NCBI RefSeq assembly: GCF_023074175.1
Contig: NZ_JADPKS010000084.1
Location: 62,001 to 126,000 of the forward strand
Length of the DNA stretch: 64,000 nt
Reading direction: 5' to 3'
Source of the DNA: Bradyrhizobium sp. 139
GTDB lineage: Bacteria; Pseudomonadota; Alphaproteobacteria; Rhizobiales; Xanthobacteraceae
Within the stretch, counting starts at the first letter, position 1. The number at the start of each line of letters is the position of its first letter. Position numbers and translations under genes: made by a program. The notes below the pieces were generated by a model. The model did not search any database. It was not told the origin of the DNA and worked only from the letters and a program-made list of their open reading frames with translations. This document shows positions 8,640-17,665 of this stretch, piece after piece.

Positions 8640-8794
8640 CTTACGCTAGGCTTGACGCGCGCTTACGAGTGCGCGGTGTCGAAGCATTGCGACTATGGGA
8701 CGTTTCCGCCTTGCCAAACATCAATGCAGGCAACACGAACGCGCCGGCCATGATGATGGGATTCGGTGCGCGGAGTTCGTCCGCGGGCAGTTAG
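8640..8794 (+). pseudogene. C-terminal scrap of a GMC oxidoreductase
   Basis: The frame LDARLRVRGVEALRLWDVSA followed by LPNINAGNTNAPAMMMGF matches the closing FAD-side motif of GMC oxidoreductases (VRGVEGLRV.D.S..P....GNTNAPTIMI). About 45 of the usual 530 or more residues remain. It is a different subgroup from the GMC tail at 2-655, because its GNTNAP motif differs from the HNPTGT motif there. Confidence 0.65.
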
Positions 8795-9129
8795 CGAATA
8801 TCTAATCGCTGCGGGCATCCACCAGGGCACAGACTGAGTAGTGGGTTTCAAGCCCTGACGGGCCGCTTCATACTGGCAGGCGGGACCGCTTGGCTTTGTC
8901 GAGAATGACACGAGAATGAGTGCGCATGGCCGCGGAGCGCTAAAACCTCTCAAGTCGACGTTCGCCTTCCTCAAACCGGGAGCATGTTGATCACTGTACC
9001 AAGAACAAAGCACAGCGATCCGATAAGATAAAGCCAGTTCGCTAAATTGCCCATGCGACATCCCGTGGATCGGCCGGCTGGGGCCCTGCAGTCTCGTTCA
9101 TTTCAGCATCTATCCTCAGGAGAACGCAG
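8795..9129. other. Stretch without a supported gene
   Basis: 335 bp between the GMC scrap and the decayed copy of the 37-kb locus. No frame with recognisable motifs and no clear hairpin seen. Confidence 0.4.
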
Positions 9130-9318
9130 CGGAACTTTATCAATACGACGGACACGTCGGCGTGTCGGTCCAGGGCGCCGTCGCAAAAGCGCCGGCGCGT
9201 GGTGCGGGCAACCTCACGTGGAATATCGGTAGCCCTCTGCGCCATCAGGCGATTTAGCTAGGGCGGCGGCCAGTGCGAGAGGAACAGCAATTGCGACGCT
9301 GTCGACTTGAAACTTCAT
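9130..9318 (-). pseudogene. Decayed copy of the secreted Tyr/Gly-rich protein gene
   Basis: ATG 9318, preceded on the minus strand by AGGAGCC, encodes MKFQVDSVAIAVPLALAAAL and soon stops. The intact relative at 37249-37620 starts MKIQVRSLAIALAIAVPLAV. The nucleotide match covers the leader and signal peptide, then the 3' portion (about 9130-9230 against 37230-37340, with GACACGTCGG and TCGCAAAAGCGCCG in common). The Tyr-rich middle is deleted. This is a paralogous locus in decay. Confidence 0.65.
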
Positions 9319-9387
9319 GGTGGCTCCTATTCGTGTTGACAATGACTGTCCACCACCGACGAGAATGACCTTCCAGAACTGCTGAAG

Positions 9388-9502
9388 GAAATCACGTCCT
9401 GCCATAGACTCGATAAACGATGGTTATTGCTGCCGCGATCGGTGAGTGCCATAGCCATGGAATGCCATCAGCGCCAGCTGCAGAGACTCTCGTTGCTGCC
9501 AT
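9388..9502 (-). repeat. Element-1 copy A (recurring upstream element / short ORF end)
   Basis: On the minus strand the segment contains CAATAACCATCGTTTATCG followed by AGTCTATGGCAGGACGTGAT and TTCC. In reading-frame terms it ends a 36-codon frame starting ATG 9502 and closing with TGA at 9394-9392, last residues AAAITIVYRVYGRT. The same block occurs at 21843, 22755, 33343, 37672 and 44765. This copy lies 75 bp upstream of the decayed secreted-protein gene, the same arrangement as the intact copy near 37.7 kb. Confidence 0.6.
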
Positions 9503-10079
9503 GGACCACTCGATGTTGCGCGTCCCAATGCGTCGACCTTGACCATCTTGATCATGACGGTTGTCGTGCACTGTCCTCGCGCACTCAGGATTGGTAGCGG
9601 TCTCGCCGGCAGCGGAGAGCGTGGCTGTTCGCCACTGTGGCACAGGACAACAACGCCAGTGCCAGCGCGATCGCCTTCGGCCTCGTGGACCTGATCGCGA
9701 TGTTCGAGACGGGATCAAGCACGAGAGCGACTAAGCGTTCTCCATGATGTCGTTCGCAGCTTCCAGAAGGATCCGGACCTGGCCGGCAGCCAAGGTGTGT
9801 GTGGTTGGCGGAGCTGATTGAAGCTCGCCGGACCCGTGTTGCCAGTCGGCCCGGTCGGACCCCGCCGCACCAGCGCCGCCGCCAGCACCTTCTGCAGTTC
9901 GCGCTGAACGCGGTGCGCAACACGAACCTGCGGGATTGTCCCTTCGGCCACGAACCAAGTCCCCCGACCCGCCACTCAACCTGAGCTGACCCGGATGCGT
10001 TACGTCGCCTCTCCGCCTCAGTTTTTTTGGTACGAAAACTACAGTTGGATAGCTCGGTTACTCAGAACGTACTAGGACG
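9503..10079. other. Paralogous intergenic sequence, no gene seen
   Basis: Parts of this segment match the region upstream of the 37.6-kb gene. For example, AAGTCCCCCGACCCGCCACT near 9957 corresponds to AAGTCCCCGACCCACCACT near 37880, each followed by GACCC...GTTACGTCGC. No coding frame is supported. It appears to be non-coding DNA carried along with the duplicated locus. Confidence 0.45.
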
Positions 10080-10088
10080 TTGAGTCTG

Positions 10089-10795
10089 ATGTATGAAGTG
10101 CGCAACAGATTCCTACGTCTGCTTCCACCTGACGAACTCAAGCACGTTCTGTTGCTCTCGGAAGAGGTGCCGCTGATGAAACGGCAAGTTCTTCATCGCT
10201 ACGGCGTTCGCATGCAGCACGTCTATTTCATAGAGAGTGGTCTTGTGTCGGTCGGTGCCAAGGTGGGGCCGGAAGATTTTGTAGAGGTGTGGCTGATCGG
10301 CTCGGAAGGGCTTGCTGGAATACATCTCGCGTTGACCGCAAAGACGCAGCCGATGCACCGTCGAATTGTGCAGGTGCCGGCGCGGCTAATCGCCTCACCG
10401 TGGATCGCTTTCAGGAGGCGATTGCTCGTCTGCCGACTTTCCGCAGTGTGGTGCACGCCTATATCGCTTCCGTGCTCACTCAGACCGCCCAACCAGGGGC
10501 ATGTAATACGTCCCATCAACTACAGCAGCGCCTTGGGCGAGGCTCCTGCTCGCGCGCAAGGCCCTGGGATCTGACGAGATCCCTCTCACGCACCAAGTGC
10601 TTGCTCAGCTTCTCGGAGTGCGCCGTGCAGGCGTTACTGACTGCCTTCTTTAACTCAGGAAGGATGGGCTTATCGAAATGATGCGTGGCCGCCTCGTCTT
10701 CCGCGACGCTTTTCGGCTGGCGCAGATCTCCTGCCATTGCTGGAGCTGGATCGAGCGCGAATACGAGCGACAGCTGCTGAATGTTTGCACTCCGA
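10089..10795 (+). pseudogene. Crp/Fnr-family transcription regulator, multiply frameshifted
   Basis: From ATG 10089 the cNMP-like domain is readable: NRFLRLLPPDELKHVLLLSE, RQVLHRYGVRMQHVYFIESG, EDFVEVWLIGSEGLAG. Then come slips near 10385 (RFQEAIARLPTFRSVVHAYI) and 10535 (LLLARKALGSDEIPLTHQ, VLAQLLGVRRAGVTDC), the latter being the helix-turn-helix, and another near 10650 (KDGLIEMMRGRLVFRDA). Domain order and spacing match CRP-type regulators. At least three frame breaks make it inactive. It lies convergent to the large kinase gene. Confidence 0.7.
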
Positions 10796-11157
10796 ACAGC
10801 GAATCGTTGGTGCATGGGAATCGATACTTATCCGCGATGTGAAGTAAACAATGGCCGGTTGCCTAGGTTGCAGGTGGCTCCACGACTCTTCGTCTGCTTC
10901 TTCAAGCGAATCCGAAGGACCCGTCATTCGCTCCGCATGCGGAGACGACACGACTCCAGGCATCCTTCAGTTTCTCCACCATTCATCAGGGTGGCTAGAC
11001 GAGAGGCACATTTGTGTCCGGTTTTGCAGCGTAGTTGCTGCGAACCGGTCGCGGGACAATGGCGCGTGCTTGAAATCACAAAACTGCAAGAGTCATATCA
11101 AGATTCGTCAGTTCTGTAGGCACCCGCTCCGGTGATGGCCTGCTGCAGATGTTCAAT
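10796..11157. other. Stretch without a supported gene
   Basis: 362 bp between the converging Crp remnant and the kinase gene. No recognisable motif; I did not find a convincing terminator hairpin. Confidence 0.35.
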
Positions 11158-14100
11158 TTACGCTGCCTCATTTGACTGCTCGGGCACCGTGAATTGAAAA
11201 CTTGCGCCCTGCGGCTGGGCAGCGGTGGCCCAGAGGCCCCCTCCGTGCGCTTCAATGATGGTGCGGCAAATCGACAGACCCATCCCCAAGCCGCCAGGCT
11301 TTGTGGTGTTGAAGGCGTCAAAGATACGCTCGAGACCCTCTGAACTGAGACCTGGACCCGAATCCCGCACCACGACGAGCACTCCGGAGGGCTCTCCGGT
11401 ATGAGTGGTGATCACCAATTCTCGCGCCCCCTCGCTGACCGCACTCAACGCTTCGACGGCGTTGATGATCAGGTTCATGATCACTTGTTGCAGCTGAACC
11501 CGATCTCCTTGAATAAGCGGCAAGTCGTCCGCGAGCTGCGACTTGACCGAAATGCCGTTCTTCACGATCTCGCCACGGGTCAGGGTGATGACCTCGAGAA
11601 TTGCAGCGTTAATGTCCACGTCTTCTTTCCGTAGAGGTGCTTTTTTGAAAAGGGCGCGCATCCGAGCGACGACGTCGCTGACGCGATTGCCGTTTGCAAA
11701 GATCCGGTTGAGAGCCTGCCGAGCTTTCTCCAAATCTGCCGGTTCTTTGCTCAGCCAGTGCAACGCAGCGGAAGTATTGTTGAGCGTTGCCCCGATCGGC
11801 TGGTTGACTTCATGGGCAATCGAAGCCGAGAGCTGCCCCAGTGTCGCGACTCGATTTGCGTGCACGAGCTCCATCTGCACCTCGCCGTAGCGCCGCTCGC
11901 TTTCGCGAATTTCCTGCTCCGCTCGCTTGCGCTCAGTTAAGTCTACCACGAAGGCCACGCCCTGGTCGGACCGCCCGCCGAACGTCGCTGCCCCGACCAG
12001 CACCGGTACGCGGCTGCCGCTTTTCCGGAAGTACTCCTTCTCGTAGGGTAGCGCCGTTCCGGTCGCCTCGAGCTCCGCCATTCGTCGGTCGTCGGCATCG
12101 CGCCATTCGGTGGGCGTCAGATCCCGCCAGCGCAGTCGACCGGAGACAACATCGTCGCGGCCGTATCCGGTGATGCGGAGAAACGCTTCGTTAGCATCGA
12201 TGATCCGGCCGTCTATATCCCAGAAGAGGATGCCGATTATATTGGCATCCACTAGCCGTCGGATCCTCGCCTCCCGCTCGGCCAGCTCGCGGTACAGGTT
12301 AGCGTTCTCTATTGAGATAGCCGCCTGGGACGCGAGCAGCGTGAGCACCGCCATTCGAGTAGGAGTAAATGCGGCAGTCGTAAGGGTATTCTCCAAGTAC
12401 AGCAGGCCAATCAACCTGGTCTGTTTCAGTATCGGCAGGCAGAGCACTGACCGTGAGCGACGGTCGCGAATATAGTCGTCCGCTGAAAACGGGTTCTGAC
12501 TGGACGCATCGTGCAGGAGAACGCTTGTTTTTGTGCGAAGCACGTAGTGAAACACCGAGCTTGGTAGATCTGCGGTCGTGACGCGCGCCTGTTTCAGGAC
12601 CACGGTCACGTTGTCACTGCTGGCTATGGCCTCTGCTTCGATTTGATATTTATCGGCTCGCGGAAGAATCAAGAGACCTCGATCGGCACCCGCGTGTTCG
12701 ATTGCCGCACTCATGAGCGTGTTGATTAGCTTCTCGAAAACGATCTCGCCTGACACCGCTTCCGAAACTCTGATTACGGTAGCCAAATCGAGTTGCTCGA
12801 AGGGTGTCACTATCGTCGCCGGGGAATCCTTGTCCACTTTGAGGTGCGGATAAAGTTCCTCGAGTTGGCGAACCTTTCCGTCGGCTCCCCAGCGCAGGTA
12901 GCAGGCCCGCGCGGCCCGCAAATAGGTCGCCGCGATCTTCTCTTGACCGCGCTCTGCGTAGAAACGCCCGGCAATCTCGTTGGCAATGGCCTGGTTGTGC
13001 ACGAACCCATGTTTGCGGGCCTCGCGGATCGCCTTGTCGTACAGCTCCTGAGCGTTCAGTACGCGGCCCTCCATGCGGGCGATCTCGGCACCGACCAAGG
13101 CAGCGCGGTTCTCGAAGTTTTCCGCACAGCGCGCCGCCCATACTTCGAGTTGATTGCGGTGGGCCACAAGAGCCTCAAAATGTTCCTGTTTCTCGTCCGG
13201 CGATGCGGAATTCCATGCTGCCGCGTGGCCGAGCGCACTATAGAAGCAGTACTCAGCCGTTTCGAAATGTGATGGTGAGGTCCAAAGTAGCTGTTGCGCT
13301 CTCAATGACGCATCCATTGCGGAAGCATAATCCGCAGCGAAGATCCGTGCTTGTAACTTACGGACCCAATATCGAAACTCGAGCAGCTTCAAGACCGGAT
13401 TAGTCGCTAGGTGGCGCTCGAATCGAAGCTCATCGAAACCCTCGTGGTTGAAGGAGCCAAACGTCGGAGTCAGTCCGCTAAGCGTCCGAATAAATCCGAG
13501 CAGCATGGCGAGATTGTCAATGACGAAACCGAACCGAACCTTCTGCGCATACTCGAAACCTCTCTCGGCTTCCCGCTGCACCTCAGCAAGCGGGTCTCCC
13601 GCTGCCAAAAAGTTGGTTATCAAGTGATTACAGCTATAACCCGCAAATGTGATGTCCCCTGTGCGGTCAGCAGTAGCAAAGGCGCGACGTACCAGATCAC
13701 GTCCCTCTAAGACATGTTTTGCCCACGGCATGACAATGTTACCAAAGGACATGTACGTTCGAGCTTGATAGCGCTTTAAGCCGCGCTTTTCTACCAGTTC
13801 ATAGCCAAGCCGGCCGAAACGAAAACCGTCCTGATAGTTGCTGAAGCGAGGTCCAGCGATCTGGGCGAACCATACATAAGCGAAGCATGACCCATCGCTG
13901 TTGCCATACTCGAGGCTCAGATTCACCATTCGACAAACAACGAGCGAAGATAAGTTCTCCTCGATATGCATTGCCGGAAACTCGGCTAATATATCTAGAG
14001 TAGCGAGTAAGTCCGGATCGCTCATCAAAGGCAAGTCGACGAGTTCCTCGATTTGTCGACTTCCAAGCTGGGACCAGATTCGATCGTATTCGCGTTGTAC

Positions 14101-16686
14101 TTCGATACGAGTCGGATGAAGTGACCAATCAATGCCTCCACGCTGGAGGTATTCAAGGCATATCTCGAGGCCGCGATCGCTCTGGTCCAAAGTGGTATAA
14201 AGCGTGAGCCGCAAACGTGTGACGGCGGCGGTGTCGGGGCCGCTTCTGGCACGACGCGCCAGCATCGAAAGTCGAGTTTCGGCTGCCACCTTACTCGCGG
14301 TCAGTAATTCGCACTCGGCTGTGAGACATTCGATGGCGAAGATGAGCTCGTAGTTGTAGTCCCAAATCTGCTCGGTCAAAAACGCCCGCCCAACGGCGAG
14401 ATACGAAAGCGCTGAAGTATACGCGGTTGAGATCTTCGCGCGTCTACCTGCAATTAGATTCAATTCTGCGACCCGCTCACGCTCCTGATCTGACACTATG
14501 AGATGAGAGCCACGATTGAGCTGGTTTACGATGTCGAAGATCTTCTCTTCGATCTGCGTTGGCGGAATGCCGACTGCGAGGAGGCGGCCGATTCGAATAT
14601 GAGCTTCGGCGCGGGCCGTTTCAGGTATTAGTGAATAAGCCGCTTCCTGGACACGATCATGCAGAAAGCTATACGCGCTTTCGGAGTGGAGAACGAGCCC
14701 AACTCGGACCGCTTCCAGGAGATCTCGATGCACTACATCCTTCGAGCCTCCGTAAACCTTCGTAAGTAGTGCGAAATCCGCGCTGTTGCCTAGGCAGGCA
14801 AGCTGCTGCAATGCGTTCTGAGTTCGAACGGGCAGCCGAGTCAGCTTCCCGACCATGAGGTCCACCACGTTATCAGTGTAACCCTTTGCGTGAATGCGAT
14901 TTACATCCCAAGACCATCGCGCGTTGCAGTGGTCACAAATCAGTAACGCCTCCTCGGCAAGCGCATAAATAAACTGGTTAGCGAAGAATGGATTGCCAGC
15001 AGTCTTCTCGTGAACTAGTTGCGCCAACGATGTGGCGCGCTCCGGCTCGCAATGAAGGGAGTCCGCAATCAATTGTCCCAAGTGTTCACAGGCCAGGGGC
15101 GCGAGGGTGATCTCCTGCACTACCGCGCCAGCTTTGCGGATTGATTCGAGCCTGCGCGTCAGAGGATGGGCGGAGTCCACTTCGTTGTCTCGGTAGGCGC
15201 AGATCAACATCATGTACTGCAGGTCCTGCCGGCTCAGAAGATCTTCGAGCAAATCGAGCGTTGCTGCATCGAGCCACTGCAAATCGTCGAGGAACAGCGT
15301 AAGCGGGTGCTCCGGCCGCGCGAATACGGCGATGAATCGCCCGAATACCAATTGGAATCGGCGTTGCGCATCCAATGGCGGAAGGACAGAAACCGGAGGC
15401 TGTTCTCCGATGATTAGTTTCAATTCCGGGACAAGATCGATGATAAGCTCCGCGTTTGGACCCAACGCTTGGCGAAAGGCATCGCGCCAGATGCTCAGCT
15501 CCTCTTCCTCCTTGCCGAGAAGCGGGCGGACAAGGCTGCCGAAGGCCTGCGCGAACGTGGTATACGGGATGTCGCGTTTGTATTGGTCGAACTTACCCGA
15601 GGCAAAAAGGCCGCGGGGCGGTACGAGCACCTTGTGCAGCTCATTGACGACAGAGGACTTGCCGATACCGGAATATCCGGAGACCAGCACCAACTCTGGT
15701 ACACCGGTCTTGATGATGCGATCGAAGCAGGAAAGCAACGTGGCGATCTCACGATCTCGTCCGTACAGCTTTTCGGGGATGAGCAGCCGGTTCGGCGTGT
15801 CCAGCAGGCCGAGCGGAAAGTCATCGATACGGCGGCGCGCTTCCCATTCCGCCAGGCAGCGTCGCAGATCGCGCTCGACACCGCCGGCGGTTTGGTAACG
15901 ATCCTCGGGAGTCTTGGCGAGCAGCTTCATAATGATCGCCGAGACGGGCGCTGGGACACCCTCTAGCCGTTCCCCTGGCGGCACTGGTTTTCTGGCAATA
16001 TGGCAGTGCACCCATTCCATCGGATCAGCCGCCGTGAAGGGCAGAACGCCCGTGAGCATCTGGTACAGCGTGACGCCGAGGGCGTAGAGATCGCTGCGGG
16101 CGTCGATCGAGCGGTTCATCCGCCCGGTTTGTTCGGGTGCCATGTAGGCAAGCGTACCTGCGATGGTCTCGGGCGGCTCGGGCGCCTGCCGCTCGCGGGA
16201 CAGGCGCGATGCGATGCCAAACCCAGTGAGCCGCACGTGTTCATCCGCGCAGTCCACTACAATATTAGCTGGCTTGATGTCTTTGTGGATGAGCCCGCGC
16301 TGATGAAGCTTGTCCAGAGCAGAGGTAACAGCGATAGCAAGGCGCAAGAAGCGTCCTACCTCCATGGGCCCCCCGAGCAAACGATCGAGCGGCTCCCCGC
16401 CACCGAGATCATCGAGCACCAGTACGGTCCGACCGGCGTCGCGCATGAGGGCGAGCGGCCGCGCCGCCCATGCCCCGTCGAGTTCATCTTTCAGCTCGTA
16501 TTCGTGCGTGAGGCGATCGAGTCTCGCCCGGGCCGGGGGGTCGGCGGCAGGCGCAACAAGTAGCACGGCGAGCCGGTTGCCATTGTCGTCCAGTCGCCAG
16601 CCGCGACTGAACACGCGCTCGCCGTCCTCCCACAACACCTGAGAGCCGCCGTCCGAGTACGTGACGTTCAGCGACTGCTGCACCAT
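11158..16686 (-). CDS. Hybrid Ser/Thr kinase - AAA ATPase - GAF/PAS sensor histidine kinase, 1842 aa
   Basis: A signalling giant with both Hanks-type and two-component modules. Domains in order: protein kinase (~1-280; HKDIKPANI near residue 136, TGFGIAS replacing DFG near 155, GTLAYMAPEQ near 178); AAA/STAND-like ATPase (~290-600; Walker A GYSGIGKS near 340, Walker B LTLFLDDLQWLD near 465); a long helical repeat region (~650-1290); GAF (~1310-1460); PAS (~1475-1590); HisKA with H-box IAHEVNQP near 1624; HATPase (~1730-1838; NLIINAVEAL, DSGPGLSSEG, GGLGMGLSICR). No transmembrane segment, so cytosolic. No response regulator gene is adjacent. The architecture is known in bacteria and cyanobacteria; the stimulus is unknown. 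The GFG in place of DFG is, as I recall, usual in this family. Confidence 0.92.
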   Translation of the reverse strand: MVQQSLNVTYSDGGSQVLWEDGERVFSRGWRLDDNGNRLAVLLVAPAADPPARARLDRLTHEYELKDELDGAWAARPLALMRDAGRTVLVLDDLGGGEPLDRLLGGPMEVGRFLRLAIAVTSALDKLHQRGLIHKDIKPANIVVDCADEHVRLTGFGIASRLSRERQAPEPPETIAGTLAYMAPEQTGRMNRSIDARSDLYALGVTLYQMLTGVLPFTAADPMEWVHCHIARKPVPPGERLEGVPAPVSAIIMKLLAKTPEDRYQTAGGVERDLRRCLAEWEARRRIDDFPLGLLDTPNRLLIPEKLYGRDREIATLLSCFDRIIKTGVPELVLVSGYSGIGKSSVVNELHKVLVPPRGLFASGKFDQYKRDIPYTTFAQAFGSLVRPLLGKEEEELSIWRDAFRQALGPNAELIIDLVPELKLIIGEQPPVSVLPPLDAQRRFQLVFGRFIAVFARPEHPLTLFLDDLQWLDAATLDLLEDLLSRQDLQYMMLICAYRDNEVDSAHPLTRRLESIRKAGAVVQEITLAPLACEHLGQLIADSLHCEPERATSLAQLVHEKTAGNPFFANQFIYALAEEALLICDHCNARWSWDVNRIHAKGYTDNVVDLMVGKLTRLPVRTQNALQQLACLGNSADFALLTKVYGGSKDVVHRDLLEAVRVGLVLHSESAYSFLHDRVQEAAYSLIPETARAEAHIRIGRLLAVGIPPTQIEEKIFDIVNQLNRGSHLIVSDQERERVAELNLIAGRRAKISTAYTSALSYLAVGRAFLTEQIWDYNYELIFAIECLTAECELLTASKVAAETRLSMLARRARSGPDTAAVTRLRLTLYTTLDQSDRGLEICLEYLQRGGIDWSLHPTRIEVQREYDRIWSQLGSRQIEELVDLPLMSDPDLLATLDILAEFPAMHIEENLSSLVVCRMVNLSLEYGNSDGSCFAYVWFAQIAGPRFSNYQDGFRFGRLGYELVEKRGLKRYQARTYMSFGNIVMPWAKHVLEGRDLVRRAFATADRTGDITFAGYSCNHLITNFLAAGDPLAEVQREAERGFEYAQKVRFGFVIDNLAMLLGFIRTLSGLTPTFGSFNHEGFDELRFERHLATNPVLKLLEFRYWVRKLQARIFAADYASAMDASLRAQQLLWTSPSHFETAEYCFYSALGHAAAWNSASPDEKQEHFEALVAHRNQLEVWAARCAENFENRAALVGAEIARMEGRVLNAQELYDKAIREARKHGFVHNQAIANEIAGRFYAERGQEKIAATYLRAARACYLRWGADGKVRQLEELYPHLKVDKDSPATIVTPFEQLDLATVIRVSEAVSGEIVFEKLINTLMSAAIEHAGADRGLLILPRADKYQIEAEAIASSDNVTVVLKQARVTTADLPSSVFHYVLRTKTSVLLHDASSQNPFSADDYIRDRRSRSVLCLPILKQTRLIGLLYLENTLTTAAFTPTRMAVLTLLASQAAISIENANLYRELAEREARIRRLVDANIIGILFWDIDGRIIDANEAFLRITGYGRDDVVSGRLRWRDLTPTEWRDADDRRMAELEATGTALPYEKEYFRKSGSRVPVLVGAATFGGRSDQGVAFVVDLTERKRAEQEIRESERRYGEVQMELVHANRVATLGQLSASIAHEVNQPIGATLNNTSAALHWLSKEPADLEKARQALNRIFANGNRVSDVVARMRALFKKAPLRKEDVDINAAILEVITLTRGEIVKNGISVKSQLADDLPLIQGDRVQLQQVIMNLIINAVEALSAVSEGARELVITTHTGEPSGVLVVVRDSGPGLSSEGLERIFDAFNTTKPGGLGMGLSICRTIIEAHGGGLWATAAQPQGASFQFTVPEQSNEAA

Positions 16687-16854
16687 CCGTCAAACTCCGC
16701 CGTGGGGGCTTCGGCTTGAAGTCGGCTGATCAAGCTCTTCGCGCGCCACACGCGCGGCCTCTCTCCAGCCTCGAGAAATCGTACTCCATCACCAGAGAAA
16801 TGCCAGCCTTCCCTTTGTCTTGCCGGGTAGGGCGGACGCAGATCCTTGTTCGTT

Positions 16855-17010
16855 TAGCACGATTACGAGCGATTTGCCCGGCGCGAGCTGGAACTCGGCG
16901 ACCCGTTGCTGTACCGCGAGCGCCAGCTGACGCAGCTCACCGACCTTGGAAAGGAAGTCCTTCCGATGCCGGCGTGCGCACTGGCCTCGGCAGAGGCGAG
17001 TGCGTCGCAG
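16855..17010 (+). pseudogene. LysR-family regulator fragment
   Basis: The plus frame reads ELELGDPLLYRERQLTQLTD, LGKEVLPMPACALASAEA, equivalent to residues ~35-80 of LysR proteins; compare RERHLTQLTELGNMILP in the intact regulator at 62003-62935. The recognition helix before it and everything after are missing. It lies antisense at the truncated 3' end of the substrate-binding protein pseudogene, showing that two gene scraps were fused here. Confidence 0.6.
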
Positions 17011-17024
17011 CGCCCCAGGAGTTC

Positions 17025-17300
17025 CAACGCAGCCGATCTCAGCCGCCTTCCTGATGGCTTGCGCCGTGAACTTTGGCGTGGCGATGTCAACGAATACGTC
17101 GGCATTGAGCGACTTCATCTTGACCGCGTGCGAGTCGATGGTCGGCTCGGCCACCTCATAGGCGTCTTCGGCAACGATCATCGACGCAGCCTTGGCGCCG
17201 AGGCCATCCTTCAGGCGTTTGAGGTAATCCTTGCCGTAGTCGTCGTTCTGGTAGAGAACGGCGACTTGGCGTTCGGCTTTTCCTTCAAAATCTACCTCGC
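17025..17300 (-). pseudogene. ABC-type branched-chain substrate-binding protein, middle part (downstream of IS)
   Basis: Reads VAVLYQNDDYGKDYLKRLKD, GLGAKAASMIVAEDAYEV and SLNADVFVDIATPKFTAQAI, characteristic of LivJ-type periplasmic binding proteins (residues ~190-290). It is the continuation of the N-terminal part at 18837-19301, separated by the IS element. Just after the insertion point the frame contains two TAG codons and one indel. Sequence stops matching the family near 17025, where the LysR scrap begins, so the C-terminal third is gone. Confidence 0.75.
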
Positions 17301-17304
17301 CTAG
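17301..17304. repeat. Target site duplication CTAG (left copy)
   Basis: CTAG immediately outside the left inverted repeat; the matching copy is at 18833-18836. A four-base YTAR-type duplication is what IS5-group elements make. Confidence 0.8.
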
Positions 17305-17320
17305 CAGGCTGTTGAAGAAC

Positions 17321-17665
17321 TCAGCCGCGTTCGCAAACGAAGCCTGAATCGTCGCCATTGTGTATGTAGAAGTGGCCGACGAGCCTGCCCGCAGTGCCGA
17401 TCATAACCCATCCGCGATCGCAGGCGGGGTCATTCTCGTCGTGTCCTTCCCATGAGAACTCCGCGCAGGCCGAACCGTCTCGCGCGCCGTAGCGGACGTC
17501 GAGAAAGCCCTTCAGCGCTCCGAAGGCAATTTCGCCATCGGACTTACCCTCGAAGGTGAGATGCGCCTCTTCGACAAGATCGAGGAAGTCGCTGTCCCAG
17601 TTGTCCATTTCGACGATGCGCCAGCGGCCGGCAAAGGCCTTGGCGAAGCCGGGTACCCTGGCCAT
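17321..17665 (-). CDS. IS-borne passenger protein, 114 aa
   Basis: The ATG at 17665 overlaps the transposase stop as TGATG, so translation is probably coupled. The product begins MARVPGFAKAFAGRWRIVEM and contains DFLDLVEEAHLTFEGKSDGE, GCL-free beta-rich segments and the end GHFYIHNGDDSGFVCERG; the stop at 17323-17321 lies just inside the left inverted repeat. It looks like a small lipocalin-like or beta-barrel domain. I recall near-identical proteins next to this transposase type in Bradyrhizobium and Rhodopseudomonas, and also stand-alone. Its role in or outside transposition is unknown. Confidence 0.75.
   Translation of the reverse strand: MARVPGFAKAFAGRWRIVEMDNWDSDFLDLVEEAHLTFEGKSDGEIAFGALKGFLDVRYGARDGSACAEFSWEGHDENDPACDRGWVMIGTAGRLVGHFYIHNGDDSGFVCERG

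Noticed and set aside
11401..16642. Many plus-strand frames of 60-230 codons across the kinase gene
   Set aside because: They are opposite-strand shadows of the 1842-residue kinase frame and carry no motifs.
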